Positions 26,442 through 36,345 are shown, counted from the first letter of the stretch. The stretch: DNA of 64,000 nt from Spirosoma luteum DSM 19990 (GCF_000374065.1 NZ_KB893245.1:124001-188000); one strand, 5' to 3'. Translations and numbers: made by a program. Notes: generated from the sequence alone by a model not told the origin.

Positions 26442-28106
26442 ATGATTCTTTCGCTACTTATTTTGCTTCCGTTACTTGGCTCGCTGGTTGTCGCGTTATT
26501 GCCTGACAATCAGGAAGCAACGTTTCGCTGGATTGCTTTACTAATTACAGTGTTGGATGTTGCCCTGGTGGCAACCGCGTACATGTCTTTTGATACAGCC
26601 CTTGCCGGATATCAGCTGGTAGAGCAGGCTAACTGGATAACATTGCCCCTGGGCGGATTGGGTGTTGCCTCTATCGATTATCTGGTTGGGATTGATGGAA
26701 TAAGTATGCCGCTGGTTGTTCTATCGGCTATAGTCATGCTGGTGGGTGTCGTTGCTTCCTGGCAACTAACGCATCGGCTCAAAGCCTATTACTCCCTGTA
26801 TCTGCTGTTGACGGGAACAATCATGGGCTGTTTTGTTGCGCTTGATTTCTTCCTGTTTTTTCTGTTTTTCGAGTTCATGCTCCTGCCCATGTATTTCCTC
26901 ATTGGTCTGTGGGGCGGGCCGCGTCGGGAGTATGCATCCATTAAATTTTTCCTGTACACGTTGCTCGGCTCGCTGCTGATTCTGCTGGTTATGATTAGCC
27001 TGTACCTATCGGTTATGGACCCCGTTAGTACGGCGGTGCTGGCCGGGCTAATTAATAACCCGGCGGAAGCAACGGTCGATGTCGTCCGGAGTGTACAGAC
27101 GTACCTTCAAAATGGACAGCTGAACCCCGCCCAAATCGTCCATACGTTCGACATGCGTTATCTGGCCGACGGAGGGAACTACCTACCCGGTGCTTTTTTG
27201 AATCCTGCCGCTGAACCCATTATACTAGGCTTTCCAGCCCGCCTGCTGGCTTTTTGGGTAATTTTTATTGGCTTTGCCATCAAGCTTCCTATCGTGCCGG
27301 TGCATACCTGGTTACCCGATGCGCACGTAGAAGCATCAACGCCCGTATCGGTCGTGCTGGCAGGCGTATTACTCAAAATTGGCGGTTACGGTTTCCTGCG
27401 AATCGTTTGGGACTTTTTCCCTGATGGAGCTGCTGAGTACGCCAGAATACTGGCCGGGTTAGGGGTGTTATCCATCGTATATGGCGGTTTAAATGCGCTG
27501 GCTCAGTCCGACATAAAGAAGATGATTGCTTATTCGTCCGTGTCACACATGGGGTTTGTACTGCTGGGAGTGGCTTCTCTAACAGCCGAAGGGGTCAACG
27601 GGGCTATCTACCAGATGGTTAGCCACGGGGTATTATCGGCCATGCTTTTCCTCCTGGCCGGTGTCCTGTACGACCGCACCCACGACCGGCGTATCGACTC
27701 CTACCGGGGTTTGATGCAGCCCATGCCTCAGTACACCATTCTGACGGCCATTGCCTTTTTTGCTTCCCTGGGGTTGCCGGGTTTTTCGGGATTTGTGGGC
27801 GAATTGTTTACCCTCATGGGCGGCTTTCAATCGGCATGGCTGCCCGGCTGGCTTACGGCTCTGGCGACGACGGGTATTCTACTGGCAGCTGCTTACTTTC
27901 TGTGGACCCTCCAGCGAATGTTTTTCGGACCTTATTGGTCCCGACATGAAGGGACTAGCATATTGACCGACCTGACCTTTCGTGAAAAAGCCTTGTTGAT
28001 TCCTTTGGGCGCAATGGCACTAGGATTGGGTCTTTTCCCGAATCTTATCTTTAATCTGAGCGGTGCTACAGTAGCACAATGGCTGGTAAAGTTCGCCGTT
28101 GAATAG
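26442..28106 (+). CDS. nuoM: NADH-quinone oxidoreductase subunit M
   Basis: The 554-residue product (ATG at 26442, preceded by an alternative GTG at 26421) is the second antiporter-like proton-pumping subunit. Signatures are FFLFFLFFEFMLLPMYFLIG, KLPIVPVHTWLPDAHVEAST, GVLLKIGGYGFLRI and IAYSSVSHMGFVLLG. A polar insertion (about residues 190-240) lies before the VPVHTWLPDAH block. No nuoN follows; the next gene is convergent with only three bases between the stop codons, so the nuo cluster ends here. Confidence 0.94.
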   Translation: MILSLLILLPLLGSLVVALLPDNQEATFRWIALLITVLDVALVATAYMSFDTALAGYQLVEQANWITLPLGGLGVASIDYLVGIDGISMPLVVLSAIVMLVGVVASWQLTHRLKAYYSLYLLLTGTIMGCFVALDFFLFFLFFEFMLLPMYFLIGLWGGPRREYASIKFFLYTLLGSLLILLVMISLYLSVMDPVSTAVLAGLINNPAEATVDVVRSVQTYLQNGQLNPAQIVHTFDMRYLADGGNYLPGAFLNPAAEPIILGFPARLLAFWVIFIGFAIKLPIVPVHTWLPDAHVEASTPVSVVLAGVLLKIGGYGFLRIVWDFFPDGAAEYARILAGLGVLSIVYGGLNALAQSDIKKMIAYSSVSHMGFVLLGVASLTAEGVNGAIYQMVSHGVLSAMLFLLAGVLYDRTHDRRIDSYRGLMQPMPQYTILTAIAFFASLGLPGFSGFVGELFTLMGGFQSAWLPGWLTALATTGILLAAAYFLWTLQRMFFGPYWSRHEGTSILTDLTFREKALLIPLGAMALGLGLFPNLIFNLSGATVAQWLVKFAVE

Positions 28107-28109
28107 TGG

Positions 28110-29807
28110 CTAGCGCCCGTATTGGCTGCGCCTAACAACTTGCCAGACGAAGCCAATAAGTCCGACCAGTGCCAGCGGTCCCAGCAGGTTAAGCAACTGC
28201 AAACCAGTTCGATTGGCATCGACCCGAATTTTGTCCAGCGGACGCAGGGTAACGGAACGGGATCGGGCGGCAATAACACCATTTGGGTCGATTAAATAAT
28301 CAATCGCATTCAGCGCGAAATCCTTATTGGCGTACGTGTTTCGCGTGTAGCGATCAAAGCCGAGCGGGTAGGGTGCATTACGCTTGTAATCGACATCATT
28401 GATAATCAAATCGCCGTCGGAGCAAATCAGGATACGCGATGCCGCACCCTCCGACTTAAATCCACTGGCTCGCGGGTCGCCGGGGAAAATACGGTTGGCA
28501 AACAGCGATTGAAATTTCCCTTCTAGTAAACAGCCAATGATGTGTGCTCCATCGGTATAGGTGCTGGGGTCCGGTTGCTGACGGGCCTCGTTATACGAAA
28601 TGAGAGCCGGCGTTTTCAGGATTTTAGTGTAGGCGGAGGTAAGTAGCAGCGGTGTTTTCTGAATCAGCCGACCGTCTCCCCCCATTGCTCGTACAGTGTC
28701 CAGTGTACTCACGAATTTACCCAGCACGGCATCGAGATTACGGACAACAGGGTTAGCTGATGTTCCGAAATTGTTGAGTAGTGGGTAGAACCGCCAGGGT
28801 ACCAATTGAATATTGGGCTTGTCTCCCAGATTACCGACGTTAAGCGGAATAGCCGCGCAGTAATAATCCTTTACAACGTCGCGGTTGACGCGAACACCCC
28901 AGCGGAAAAATAAGTCATCGAGATTCAGACTTAAGGGTTGGGCGTAGGTGCCTTGGTTATTAACACTATCGACCCGTTGCCCATCGACAAAAAACAAGGC
29001 CCGTCCACCATTGACGACAAACTGGTCCAGCTTAAAAGTTTCTTCTTCCGAAAAAGCACTGTCAGGTTTAGGAACGATGACCAGATCAAGACCCGTAATA
29101 GGACCGGGCTTGGCCATGTCGATAAAGAACAAATCATACTGCTGCTGCACGGAAGCCAGCAGGTCAGAAAAACGGGAAGGGGGCACGTTGGTGTGGCTGT
29201 ACAGCAGGCCAACCCGTTTGCGGTCTTCTTTGGTTTGGGTAAGTTTTTGGATGGCCGAAGCCAGTTGAAATTCAACGCCTTCGTAGGATTGATTCAACTG
29301 CTCCTCCGCCGTAGCAGTCTTGTTGCCCTTTAAGAACTGAACGGGGGTTTCCCGGCCTTTGTAGGAAACAATAGCCCCCGGGAAAACCAGTTTCTCCGTC
29401 CGTTTTCCGCCCTCACTCGCGTAGAGGTTGGTAGGTAGCAAACCCTTTTGCTGGAGTTTATCAATCAGTTTGTTCTTCTCGTCAGTATTGGTAACGTCGT
29501 CCGGGTTTATGAACCGATACGTGATTTTCCGGTTAGCTATTGCGAGTCCACGCCGGGCCTGAAATCCGTCCAGTGTTTCGCGAACCGCATTTTCGAGCCG
29601 TTTAAATCCGGGCGGTAAATCACCCGTCAGGTAAACGTCAATATGGACATCGTCGGGCAGGTTAGCCAGCAGGCGTTGCGTGGCTTCGGAAAGCGTAAAT
29701 CGTTTTTCCTGCGTGAGGTCGAGCCGAAAAAAAACGAACGCCGACAGTACATTAACGACCACCAGGGCAGCAATGATAGTAAGCGTTCGCAGAAGAGAAG
29801 ATTTCAT
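28110..29807 (-). CDS. gldG: Gliding-motility ABC transporter auxiliary protein GldG
   Basis: The 565-residue protein has an N-terminal membrane segment (about residues 8-30) followed by FFRLDLTQEKRFTLSEATQRLL, the typical GldG entry. The long extracytoplasmic domain contains VDVYLTGDLPPGF-like sequence, KITYRFINPDD and GGRALFFVDGQRVDS. The C-terminal membrane anchor is LLNLLGPLALVGLIGFVWQ. In Flavobacterium, GldA, GldF and GldG form an ABC transporter required for gliding. The membrane partner gldF is normally adjacent but is absent here; the upstream neighbour is a small coiled-coil protein. The gene converges on nuoM. Confidence 0.87.
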   Translation of the reverse strand: MKSSLLRTLTIIAALVVVNVLSAFVFFRLDLTQEKRFTLSEATQRLLANLPDDVHIDVYLTGDLPPGFKRLENAVRETLDGFQARRGLAIANRKITYRFINPDDVTNTDEKNKLIDKLQQKGLLPTNLYASEGGKRTEKLVFPGAIVSYKGRETPVQFLKGNKTATAEEQLNQSYEGVEFQLASAIQKLTQTKEDRKRVGLLYSHTNVPPSRFSDLLASVQQQYDLFFIDMAKPGPITGLDLVIVPKPDSAFSEEETFKLDQFVVNGGRALFFVDGQRVDSVNNQGTYAQPLSLNLDDLFFRWGVRVNRDVVKDYYCAAIPLNVGNLGDKPNIQLVPWRFYPLLNNFGTSANPVVRNLDAVLGKFVSTLDTVRAMGGDGRLIQKTPLLLTSAYTKILKTPALISYNEARQQPDPSTYTDGAHIIGCLLEGKFQSLFANRIFPGDPRASGFKSEGAASRILICSDGDLIINDVDYKRNAPYPLGFDRYTRNTYANKDFALNAIDYLIDPNGVIAARSRSVTLRPLDKIRVDANRTGLQLLNLLGPLALVGLIGFVWQVVRRSQYGR

Positions 29808-29860
29808 ACGGACTATAACGAAAGAACGCCTTATCCTATACCCTTGGGCGCTGGTTTTCT

Positions 29861-30109
29861 TCAGTTCAACTGCTGAAAAGGAATTTGGGCCATGTTTATT
29901 GCCCTGGCGTCGTTTTTAATCGTTTGCAGGGATTCAATAAGCTCCGGGTCAATGTCGAGCTCCTGCATGAGCCGATGCAGGCGCGTTTCCAAAAACACTA
30001 ACCGGGCAATCATATGCTTCATTTGCACGTCCTGCTCATCTTGCCGGGCCAGTAAATAATCAGCTTTCGCGTCCAGTTCATCCAGGCATCGTTTTTCGTA
30101 GTCAGTCAT
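29861..30109 (-). CDS. Small coiled-coil protein of unknown function
   Basis: The ATG at 30109 gives 82 residues beginning MTDYEKRCLDELDAKADYLL; a TTG 16 codons upstream is less likely. The sequence is charged and almost wholly helical, with heptad-like hydrophobic spacing through KHMIARLVFLETRLHRLMQEL. No signal peptide or membrane segment is visible. It lies 53 bp upstream of gldG in the same direction, so co-transcription is likely, but a role in gliding is only suggested by position. Confidence 0.6.
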   Translation of the reverse strand: MTDYEKRCLDELDAKADYLLARQDEQDVQMKHMIARLVFLETRLHRLMQELDIDPELIESLQTIKNDARAINMAQIPFQQLN

Positions 30110-30218
30110 GGGTGTTCGTTTAAAGGTGGGTAATTGCAAACATGATCGTACTGGCAAAATACTGCTTTTAAGACTTTCAGATTGCTTTTGGTCACGATGT
30201 CAACCCTGAGACTTCCAG

Positions 30219-33200
30219 TTACCGACCATAAAATCCACCATTATCGTAGAAGCTCCTGCGTCGGCTCAGCTTAAGTTCCTGCAAAATAGATGACCGGGCC
30301 CGCAGATCGAAGGAGTAGTTGCCGGAGCGGAAATTATTCCCCGAATAGGGTGTCCAGTTAAACGCCATCTCCCAGCAGTGCAGGTCGCGGTTTATTCCGA
30401 TGGTCGTTAGCGTTGGGCTTTTAAACACGAAGTCATACCCAGTGTTGATGGTTACCTTCCACTTGGGCGTCAGGCTCAAATCACCCGTTAGGGTCAGTGC
30501 CTGTATTACCTGCGATTGTTCGGGCGTCAACTTCGTCAGACCAAATGTATAGCTGACGTTCATGGACCAGGGCACATTAAAGTCAACGTATAATTCCGGG
30601 TTGTTATTAATGGCTTTCATCGTAGCATCCGATGCGTTCGGGCTTGTTTTGGGTTTTTTGCCCTGCTTGGGAGCAAACCGCGCGCTCAGGTACGCTTGTA
30701 AATTGGTCAGGCGGAGCAGTCCTTGTCCAGCCTGAAACGCATACAGATTAGGTACCCGTATGAACTGCTGATTGACGTAGGGTACTTCAGCATTCAGGGC
30801 CTGTATGGAAGGCGAATAAGACAGGGGCGTTAACATACTGGTCGTGGTAGGAAAGTAGTATTGAGCCGTACCCCCGTAGGCCCGGAACGCATAGGGGTCG
30901 AAGGTGGAGGAGAAGTTGAAACTGATGTTCTTGAAAATCTGCGTGTTGGCGCTGACGGCAATGGGGGATAGCTTATAGTCGGGAGCCAGTAGATTATAAC
31001 TTCCGTTGAGGCTTAGGTTATCAAAAATTGGAATCTTTTTGAACTCCTGCCCCGCCGAATCACTCCGGGTCCGGACTTTCATTTCCAGTTGATTGACTAT
31101 CCCAAATGAGATAAACGCCGACTGCGTGCTTGATGCACCACTACTACTCCCGCTCCCATCCACCCCCCGGAATACGGAAATGGTCCGGCGGTAGAGGGGC
31201 AAATTGGCTAGTGCTCCTTTCGCATCCAGTACAAAGAATTGGCCGAATGAAGGGTTGGTAAAGTCAGGTACGTAACTGAATGAAACGGAGGGGGCAACGG
31301 TGTGCCGAATGGCTTCAATCCGCTTACTGCGGATGAAATACGTGCCGTAGAAACGGGTATTCATACTGGCATTGACCGAGAAGTTATAGGACGGGAAGAA
31401 ACCACGAATGGTGTCAATCTTTACGTCGTTATGGGTGGCGTTATACGCCAGGTCGGGGTTTAACTTCTTGCCGTATATATTGCCCTGAAGCGAGAAGCCC
31501 GGCGTAACGTTTATGTACCGTAACAGCTTGATGTTTGGCAGCGAAATGGGAATACTATACCGGGCCTGCACCACGCGGTTTGCATAAATCTGACTGGCAT
31601 TGGCCAGGCTAAACGCAATAAGGTTCGGATCGGCCTGCACAATACCCAGCCGAAGATTAGTGGCCCGGGTAATACTATCCTGAATGCGCTGAAGGCTACT
31701 GATGGTTGTTAAATTAGTAACAACCGGAAAGCCAAGTCCGGTCGTGTCAATCTGCCGCCGAATGGTATTATTCACGCTAAAAGACCCACTCACATCCAGC
31801 CCGACCCGGAAGCTTTCGTACCAGCGGCCCGAACCACCTTTGAGAGCGAAGGGTGAAATCTGGTTGAGACCAAAGTTGAAATCGGTCGATACGTCGGTCT
31901 TGCCATTTTCCCGAACCCCCGTTAGCTGGTTTACCTGTCCGAACTGCTGGTTGACCCGCACGTTGGCCCCCGCCCGCACATACTGCCCAAAACTGCGGCT
32001 ATACTGCACGGATGAGCCAGCCACATTGGAAATGTAGGACTGGGTATTATAGGAGTTGAACTGGTTATAGCTATTGCTGCTCACGTTCACGTTAGCCGAA
32101 AAACTCCCCCGGCCCCTGGGAACCGGTGAGTGAGACCAGGTAAAGGAAAAGTCGTTGCGCGGACTCTGCGTGGTATCGACCCGGTCGCCGGAGCGGTTGC
32201 GGTTGAATTGCAGGTTTACCCCTCCACTATACCGGTATCGCTTGTTGTAGGCGGACGATAAACCCAGCCCCCAGCTCCCGCGCGAGTAAATTTGCCCTTT
32301 AAATTGAAGACCCAGATTTTCGTTGACAGCCCAGTAGTAACCGCCATCACGCAGGTAAAATCCCCGCCCATTCGGTTCTTCCCCATACTGCGGCACAATA
32401 ATGCCGGACACGCCAATTTCCTTTTGCTTCGGAAACGGGAAAAAGCCGAAGGGTAACCCAATAGGCAGCGGAATCTGATTGATAACCAGGTTGAACGGAC
32501 CAGCCACTACCTGTTTACCATGAATAACTTTCAGCTTACTGGCGTTGATATGAAAGTGTGGGGTCGCCAGATTACAGGTTGTGTATATCGCTTTGCCGAT
32601 GTACAAATTATCTTCGTCGTCTTTCTTGACGGTTTGTCCCCTGATATTTCCTTCCCCCTGCTGTGTGATAACGCCCTGAATCCGTCCTTTCCGGGACTTG
32701 AAGTTATAGCGAATCTCTTTCGCGTCGTATTTTCCCTCGCCATCCTGGAAAATGGGTCGACCGATTAATTTTTGTATCGTTGAATCATAACGCCCCTTTG
32801 CATACACCTCGTTTGTGAGGTAATTCATGCGGATGTAATCAGCTTTGAGCGAAATATCGCCGTAATCGACACTGGCATCACCAAACAACTCAACTGTCTG
32901 CCCATCAGCTGCGTAGATGGTAGAATCTTTGGCTTGATAATTGACCGTTGTTTTAAAATCATCGGTAGTTTTTACCGAATCAATTTGCACGGAATCGATA
33001 GTGGCAACCGTAGCCGTTAGATTCTGCGGACGGACAATATTCGGCGACACAATACCTGGCTTGACTGCTTTAGGGTTTGTCAGCACCGGCTTCGATGGAG
33101 TGGCCGCAATTTTTTTGTCGGTAGCAGGAGTCGTTGTGGGTTGGGTAGGGCTAATTGGGGTCGTAGGTGGTGAATAGGGCACTTGCTGAGCGGGTACCGT

Positions 33201-34109
33201 AGCCGGGGGAATACCACCCTTTGCCGGATTGACAGGCAACGGCTTAGCCTGAACAACAGAAGGAGTAACGGGAATCGGTGCGGGTTTTACCGCCACTGGC
33301 TTTGGGGACGGAACCGTTTTGGCCGAATCTGTAACGGCAACCCGTACGGGAGTGTAAGGAAGAACGGCAACCGGTTTGACCAGGCCCGGGGACAACGAAA
33401 CGGGTTTGGGACGCGGAGTACGAACCTGTTTTGGTAGTACACGACCAACCCGAATCTCCTTTACTGATTCGTGCTGGATGGCGTTCCGCGTGGCGGTCAA
33501 AATCGAATCTTTGTTGATGGCAACGGGTTGGATGGTGCCAACGGAACGGGTTAGCCTGGTGGTTGATGGCACCGAAAGGGTTCGCACGCCCCTGGGTTGT
33601 AGCGGGGAAACTTTAATTGCACTGGTCAATTCGCGTTGACCGAAAGCATTGGCCGCAACGCGTATCGAGTCAATATTAACCGGAATAATGGCTATAGGCT
33701 TAACCAGGTTAATCGAAACCGGCAGAATAAGCACCTGAACTGGTCGTATACGTTTAGGTACCAGTCCCGTAACCTGCATCTGCCTCTGTTCTGCTAAACG
33801 GATGGAGTCGCCCGTAGCGATTACTTTCTGTATCAGGAGGGAATCAGCATTTGGCGGACGAACTACTACGTTGGGTGGGCGAGCTGGTACATCAGCAGGT
33901 GGTATGGTATTAGTCGGTACGGTGTTCTTGTTGGATGGAGAAGGGCCCAGTCGGCCGGGGACGGCGTTAGGGCGGTTAAGCTCACGCTCCAACTCGCTCT
34001 CCTGAGGTGTTCGGGTTGGTTTAGGTGTGGTAGTAGTAGATGATGGTTTGCTCTGACCCGCGGCACTCAACGTGATGAAGAATAAGGCAACGCAAAACGC
34101 TGCACTCAT
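30219..34109 (-). CDS. lptD: LptD/OstA-like outer-membrane LPS assembly protein with long N-terminal extension
   Basis: The 1296-residue product starts at the ATG giving a signal peptide (MSAAFCVALFFITLSAAG, cleavage before QSKPS). Residues ~20-360 are proline-, threonine- and valine-rich, with three imperfect ~57-residue repeats. The region from about 390 holds OstA-like periplasmic strands (IYAADGQTVELFGDASVDYGDISLKADY is the diagnostic stretch, of which the first part is IYAADGQTVELFGDA), then NEVYAKGRYDS and CNLATPHFHINASKL. The C-terminal ~750 residues form the outer-membrane barrel, with many aromatic-ended strands. LptD inserts lipopolysaccharide into the outer leaflet. The extension makes it longer than usual for the phylum. 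A divergent amidase gene shares the upstream region. Confidence 0.88.
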   Translation of the reverse strand: MSAAFCVALFFITLSAAGQSKPSSTTTTPKPTRTPQESELERELNRPNAVPGRLGPSPSNKNTVPTNTIPPADVPARPPNVVVRPPNADSLLIQKVIATGDSIRLAEQRQMQVTGLVPKRIRPVQVLILPVSINLVKPIAIIPVNIDSIRVAANAFGQRELTSAIKVSPLQPRGVRTLSVPSTTRLTRSVGTIQPVAINKDSILTATRNAIQHESVKEIRVGRVLPKQVRTPRPKPVSLSPGLVKPVAVLPYTPVRVAVTDSAKTVPSPKPVAVKPAPIPVTPSVVQAKPLPVNPAKGGIPPATVPAQQVPYSPPTTPISPTQPTTTPATDKKIAATPSKPVLTNPKAVKPGIVSPNIVRPQNLTATVATIDSVQIDSVKTTDDFKTTVNYQAKDSTIYAADGQTVELFGDASVDYGDISLKADYIRMNYLTNEVYAKGRYDSTIQKLIGRPIFQDGEGKYDAKEIRYNFKSRKGRIQGVITQQGEGNIRGQTVKKDDEDNLYIGKAIYTTCNLATPHFHINASKLKVIHGKQVVAGPFNLVINQIPLPIGLPFGFFPFPKQKEIGVSGIIVPQYGEEPNGRGFYLRDGGYYWAVNENLGLQFKGQIYSRGSWGLGLSSAYNKRYRYSGGVNLQFNRNRSGDRVDTTQSPRNDFSFTWSHSPVPRGRGSFSANVNVSSNSYNQFNSYNTQSYISNVAGSSVQYSRSFGQYVRAGANVRVNQQFGQVNQLTGVRENGKTDVSTDFNFGLNQISPFALKGGSGRWYESFRVGLDVSGSFSVNNTIRRQIDTTGLGFPVVTNLTTISSLQRIQDSITRATNLRLGIVQADPNLIAFSLANASQIYANRVVQARYSIPISLPNIKLLRYINVTPGFSLQGNIYGKKLNPDLAYNATHNDVKIDTIRGFFPSYNFSVNASMNTRFYGTYFIRSKRIEAIRHTVAPSVSFSYVPDFTNPSFGQFFVLDAKGALANLPLYRRTISVFRGVDGSGSSSGASSTQSAFISFGIVNQLEMKVRTRSDSAGQEFKKIPIFDNLSLNGSYNLLAPDYKLSPIAVSANTQIFKNISFNFSSTFDPYAFRAYGGTAQYYFPTTTSMLTPLSYSPSIQALNAEVPYVNQQFIRVPNLYAFQAGQGLLRLTNLQAYLSARFAPKQGKKPKTSPNASDATMKAINNNPELYVDFNVPWSMNVSYTFGLTKLTPEQSQVIQALTLTGDLSLTPKWKVTINTGYDFVFKSPTLTTIGINRDLHCWEMAFNWTPYSGNNFRSGNYSFDLRARSSILQELKLSRRRSFYDNGGFYGR

Positions 34110-34155
34110 TCTGCTTGTTCGTGTAAGTAAGTGCCACAAAATAAAGTATCCTTTT

Positions 34156-34183
34156 TTTGAGTTTATTAAAAAAATTATATTTG
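34156..34183 (+). promoter_or_regulatory. Putative promoter in lptD-amidase divergent region
   Basis: TATATTTG at 34176-34183 matches TAnnTTTG, and a TTTG lies 16 bases upstream at 34156, slightly closer than usual. On the opposite strand TACCTTTG (34218-34211) could serve lptD, though no clear upstream box accompanies it. Both were judged by eye. Confidence 0.35.
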
Positions 34184-34281
34184 CCAATATATCGTTAAGT
34201 CTATGACTTACAAAGGTATCCACGAACCGCAATTCTACTACCGCTTTGAAACGTTTTCCGCTGTTAAAAATTATTAAACTG

Positions 34282-35145
34282 ATGCGTTATCCAACTCCCG
34301 GAATAATGAAAACTCTGGTGTTGGCAGTGCTGCCTTTACTCGCACTAAAAACACCAGTTTCTTTAGTTGATGGCCTGACTCAGGACACTATTCGCCGGGC
34401 CGAAGCCCAGGAGACGAATCAGCCCCAAAGCATACCTAATCAACTTCGAACGGTGGTACTCGATGCTGGTCATGGCGGAAAAGACCCTGGCACGCATGGA
34501 CGGTACGTTAAAGAGAAAAACATCAACCTTGAGCTTATCCTGCAACTGGGCCGGAAAATAAAGCGTAACCACCCGGATATTCGGGTAATCTACACCCGCT
34601 CAACCGACCATTTTGTTGATTTATACGAGCGGGGTGCCATTGCCAACCGAAACCGGGCCGACCTATTTATTTCTATTCACTGCAATGCCAGTCCATCAAG
34701 TAGTCAGGTACATGGCACCGAAACATATACGTTGGGGCTGCATCGAACGGAACGAAATCTGGACGTTGCCCGGCGTGAAAACGCCGTAATCTTGCAGGAA
34801 AAAAATTACCAGCAAACCTATAAAGGCTTTGACCCCAATTCGCCGTTGGCCACCATCATGCTGGCCAATTATCAGCACGCCTTTATGGGGAGCAGCATCA
34901 ACTTCGCCCAAAAAATAGAGCAAAGCTTCCGGCGTAATGCGGAGCGTAGAAGCAACGGCGTAAAACAGGCCGGCTTTATTGTGCTTTGGAAAGCAACGAT
35001 GCCCAGCGTTTTGATTGAAAGTGGCTACCTGACCAACCCTGCCGAAGAAGATTTCCTTCGATCCGGCGATGGGCAGGAAGAAATCGCGGAGGCTATCTAC
35101 AAAGCATTTGACCGTTACAAAGAGGAAATTGAAGCGGGAGGGTAA
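34282..35145 (+). CDS. N-acetylmuramoyl-L-alanine amidase (Amidase_3)
   Basis: The 287-residue product has a hydrophobic N-terminus (MKTLVLAVLPLLALKTP, with a second ATG at 34306), consistent with export. The Amidase_3 zinc-hydrolase domain covers most of the rest: VVLDAGHGGKDPGTHG supplies the first zinc histidine, KEKNINLEL the zinc glutamate, SIHCNAS the second histidine, and VLIESGYLTNPAEEDFL the catalytic glutamate. It cleaves the amide bond between N-acetylmuramic acid and the stem peptide during cell separation or envelope remodelling. It is divergent from lptD and lies 164 bp upstream of the MCE gene. No cell-wall-binding repeat is present. Confidence 0.92.
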   Translation: MRYPTPGIMKTLVLAVLPLLALKTPVSLVDGLTQDTIRRAEAQETNQPQSIPNQLRTVVLDAGHGGKDPGTHGRYVKEKNINLELILQLGRKIKRNHPDIRVIYTRSTDHFVDLYERGAIANRNRADLFISIHCNASPSSSQVHGTETYTLGLHRTERNLDVARRENAVILQEKNYQQTYKGFDPNSPLATIMLANYQHAFMGSSINFAQKIEQSFRRNAERRSNGVKQAGFIVLWKATMPSVLIESGYLTNPAEEDFLRSGDGQEEIAEAIYKAFDRYKEEIEAGG

Positions 35146-35309
35146 TCGGCACAACCCTGGCATGTTTTTAGCGCCATTATCTTGCGGCCTTCTGCACAAC
35201 CACTCATACGAAAACCACCGATTTTTGAGACAAACAATCCCGAAAGTTGGTTATACCAATAACCAAACGGAATGGTAATGCCTTACAGGCAACTTACCAT
35301 CACACACGC

Positions 35310-36308
35310 ATGAAAGTTTCTAAGGAAGTAAAAGTAGGCTTGTTGGCTGTTGTCTCGCTGATGATGCTCTATTTCGGGTTTCGATTTTTGAAAGGATCTG
35401 ATTTTTTTTCCTCCAATCACACATACCAGGTTGTTTACGATAATATTGATGGGTTGACCGCTTCTAATCCGGTTCGGATTAATGGTTTATCGGTTGGCCG
35501 GGTGAAGACCATCGAAATCTTGCAGGATAAGAACAACAAGCTGCTGGTTACACTGGACCTCAACAAGAACATCCGGGTAACAAAAGGCACAGAAGCGATT
35601 CTGGCTGATAACGGGCTGTTGGGTGGCAAAGAGATTCTGCTGAGTATCAAGGCTGGCCAGCCGGAACTGGAAGAGGGCGGTATGCTGATAGGCACAAAAG
35701 AAACGGGATTGACCTCACTAATCCGGGAAAAAACCCTCCCCGTACTGAATAACGTAGACTCACTTACCTATCAGTTGAACCGGGTTGTGGCTCAGTTCGA
35801 CCAGACAGGGGCAGTATTAAAACAGACTCTCCGCAGCGCCGATGCGGGTATGAAAACGCTCGACTTGACTGTTTCCGAAAACAGGGCTGGCTTGCGGGCT
35901 ACCCTTGCCAGTGTAACTAATCTGGCAAATTCACTGGCAGAGACCGAGAAGCAGCTTAATCCAATTTTGACTAAAATGGATACGTTTGCTGATTCCCTTC
36001 AGGGGCTCCAGATGAAGCAGACGTTGCTTACGGTGAATAAAACGGTGGGGAATCTGCAACGGATGCTGAGCGATATAAGCGATGGCCGTGGTTCGTTAGG
36101 GAAACTGGCTTCTGACGAAGCCCTTTACCGGAACGTGAATGCCACTACCATGAGCATGGAGCGACTATTACGTGACCTGCGCGAAAATCCAAAACGCTAT
36201 GTTCATTTCTCGCTGTTTGGTCGTAAGAACAAGGAGTTACCGGGTGGAACGGACACCCTATTTTTGGCGACACCAGCCAAAGTCATGGTGGCTGACTCTG
36301 CACGGTAG
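35310..36308 (+). CDS. MCE/MlaD-family lipid-transport protein
   Basis: The 332-residue protein starts MKVSKEVKVGLLAVVSLMML with one N-terminal membrane anchor. A single MCE domain follows (FKGSDFFSSNHTYQVVYDNIDGL-type entry, then SNPVRINGLSVGRVKTIEI and NKLLVTLDLNKNI). The remaining two thirds are helical with regular hydrophobic spacing, as in other single-MCE proteins that form periplasmic tubes. MlaD-like proteins carry phospholipids between inner and outer membranes with an ABC permease and ATPase; neither is in this window. Upstream in-frame codons from 35247 are not conserved-looking, so the ATG at 35310 was chosen. Confidence 0.87.
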   Translation: MKVSKEVKVGLLAVVSLMMLYFGFRFLKGSDFFSSNHTYQVVYDNIDGLTASNPVRINGLSVGRVKTIEILQDKNNKLLVTLDLNKNIRVTKGTEAILADNGLLGGKEILLSIKAGQPELEEGGMLIGTKETGLTSLIREKTLPVLNNVDSLTYQLNRVVAQFDQTGAVLKQTLRSADAGMKTLDLTVSENRAGLRATLASVTNLANSLAETEKQLNPILTKMDTFADSLQGLQMKQTLLTVNKTVGNLQRMLSDISDGRGSLGKLASDEALYRNVNATTMSMERLLRDLRENPKRYVHFSLFGRKNKELPGGTDTLFLATPAKVMVADSAR

Positions 36309-36345
36309 CCATCACCGTTGACCGCATCATTACGTAAAAGACCCT

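Noticed and set aside
33160..34005. Small plus-strand frames opposite the lptD proline-rich region
   Set aside because: They arise from low-complexity coding on the minus strand.
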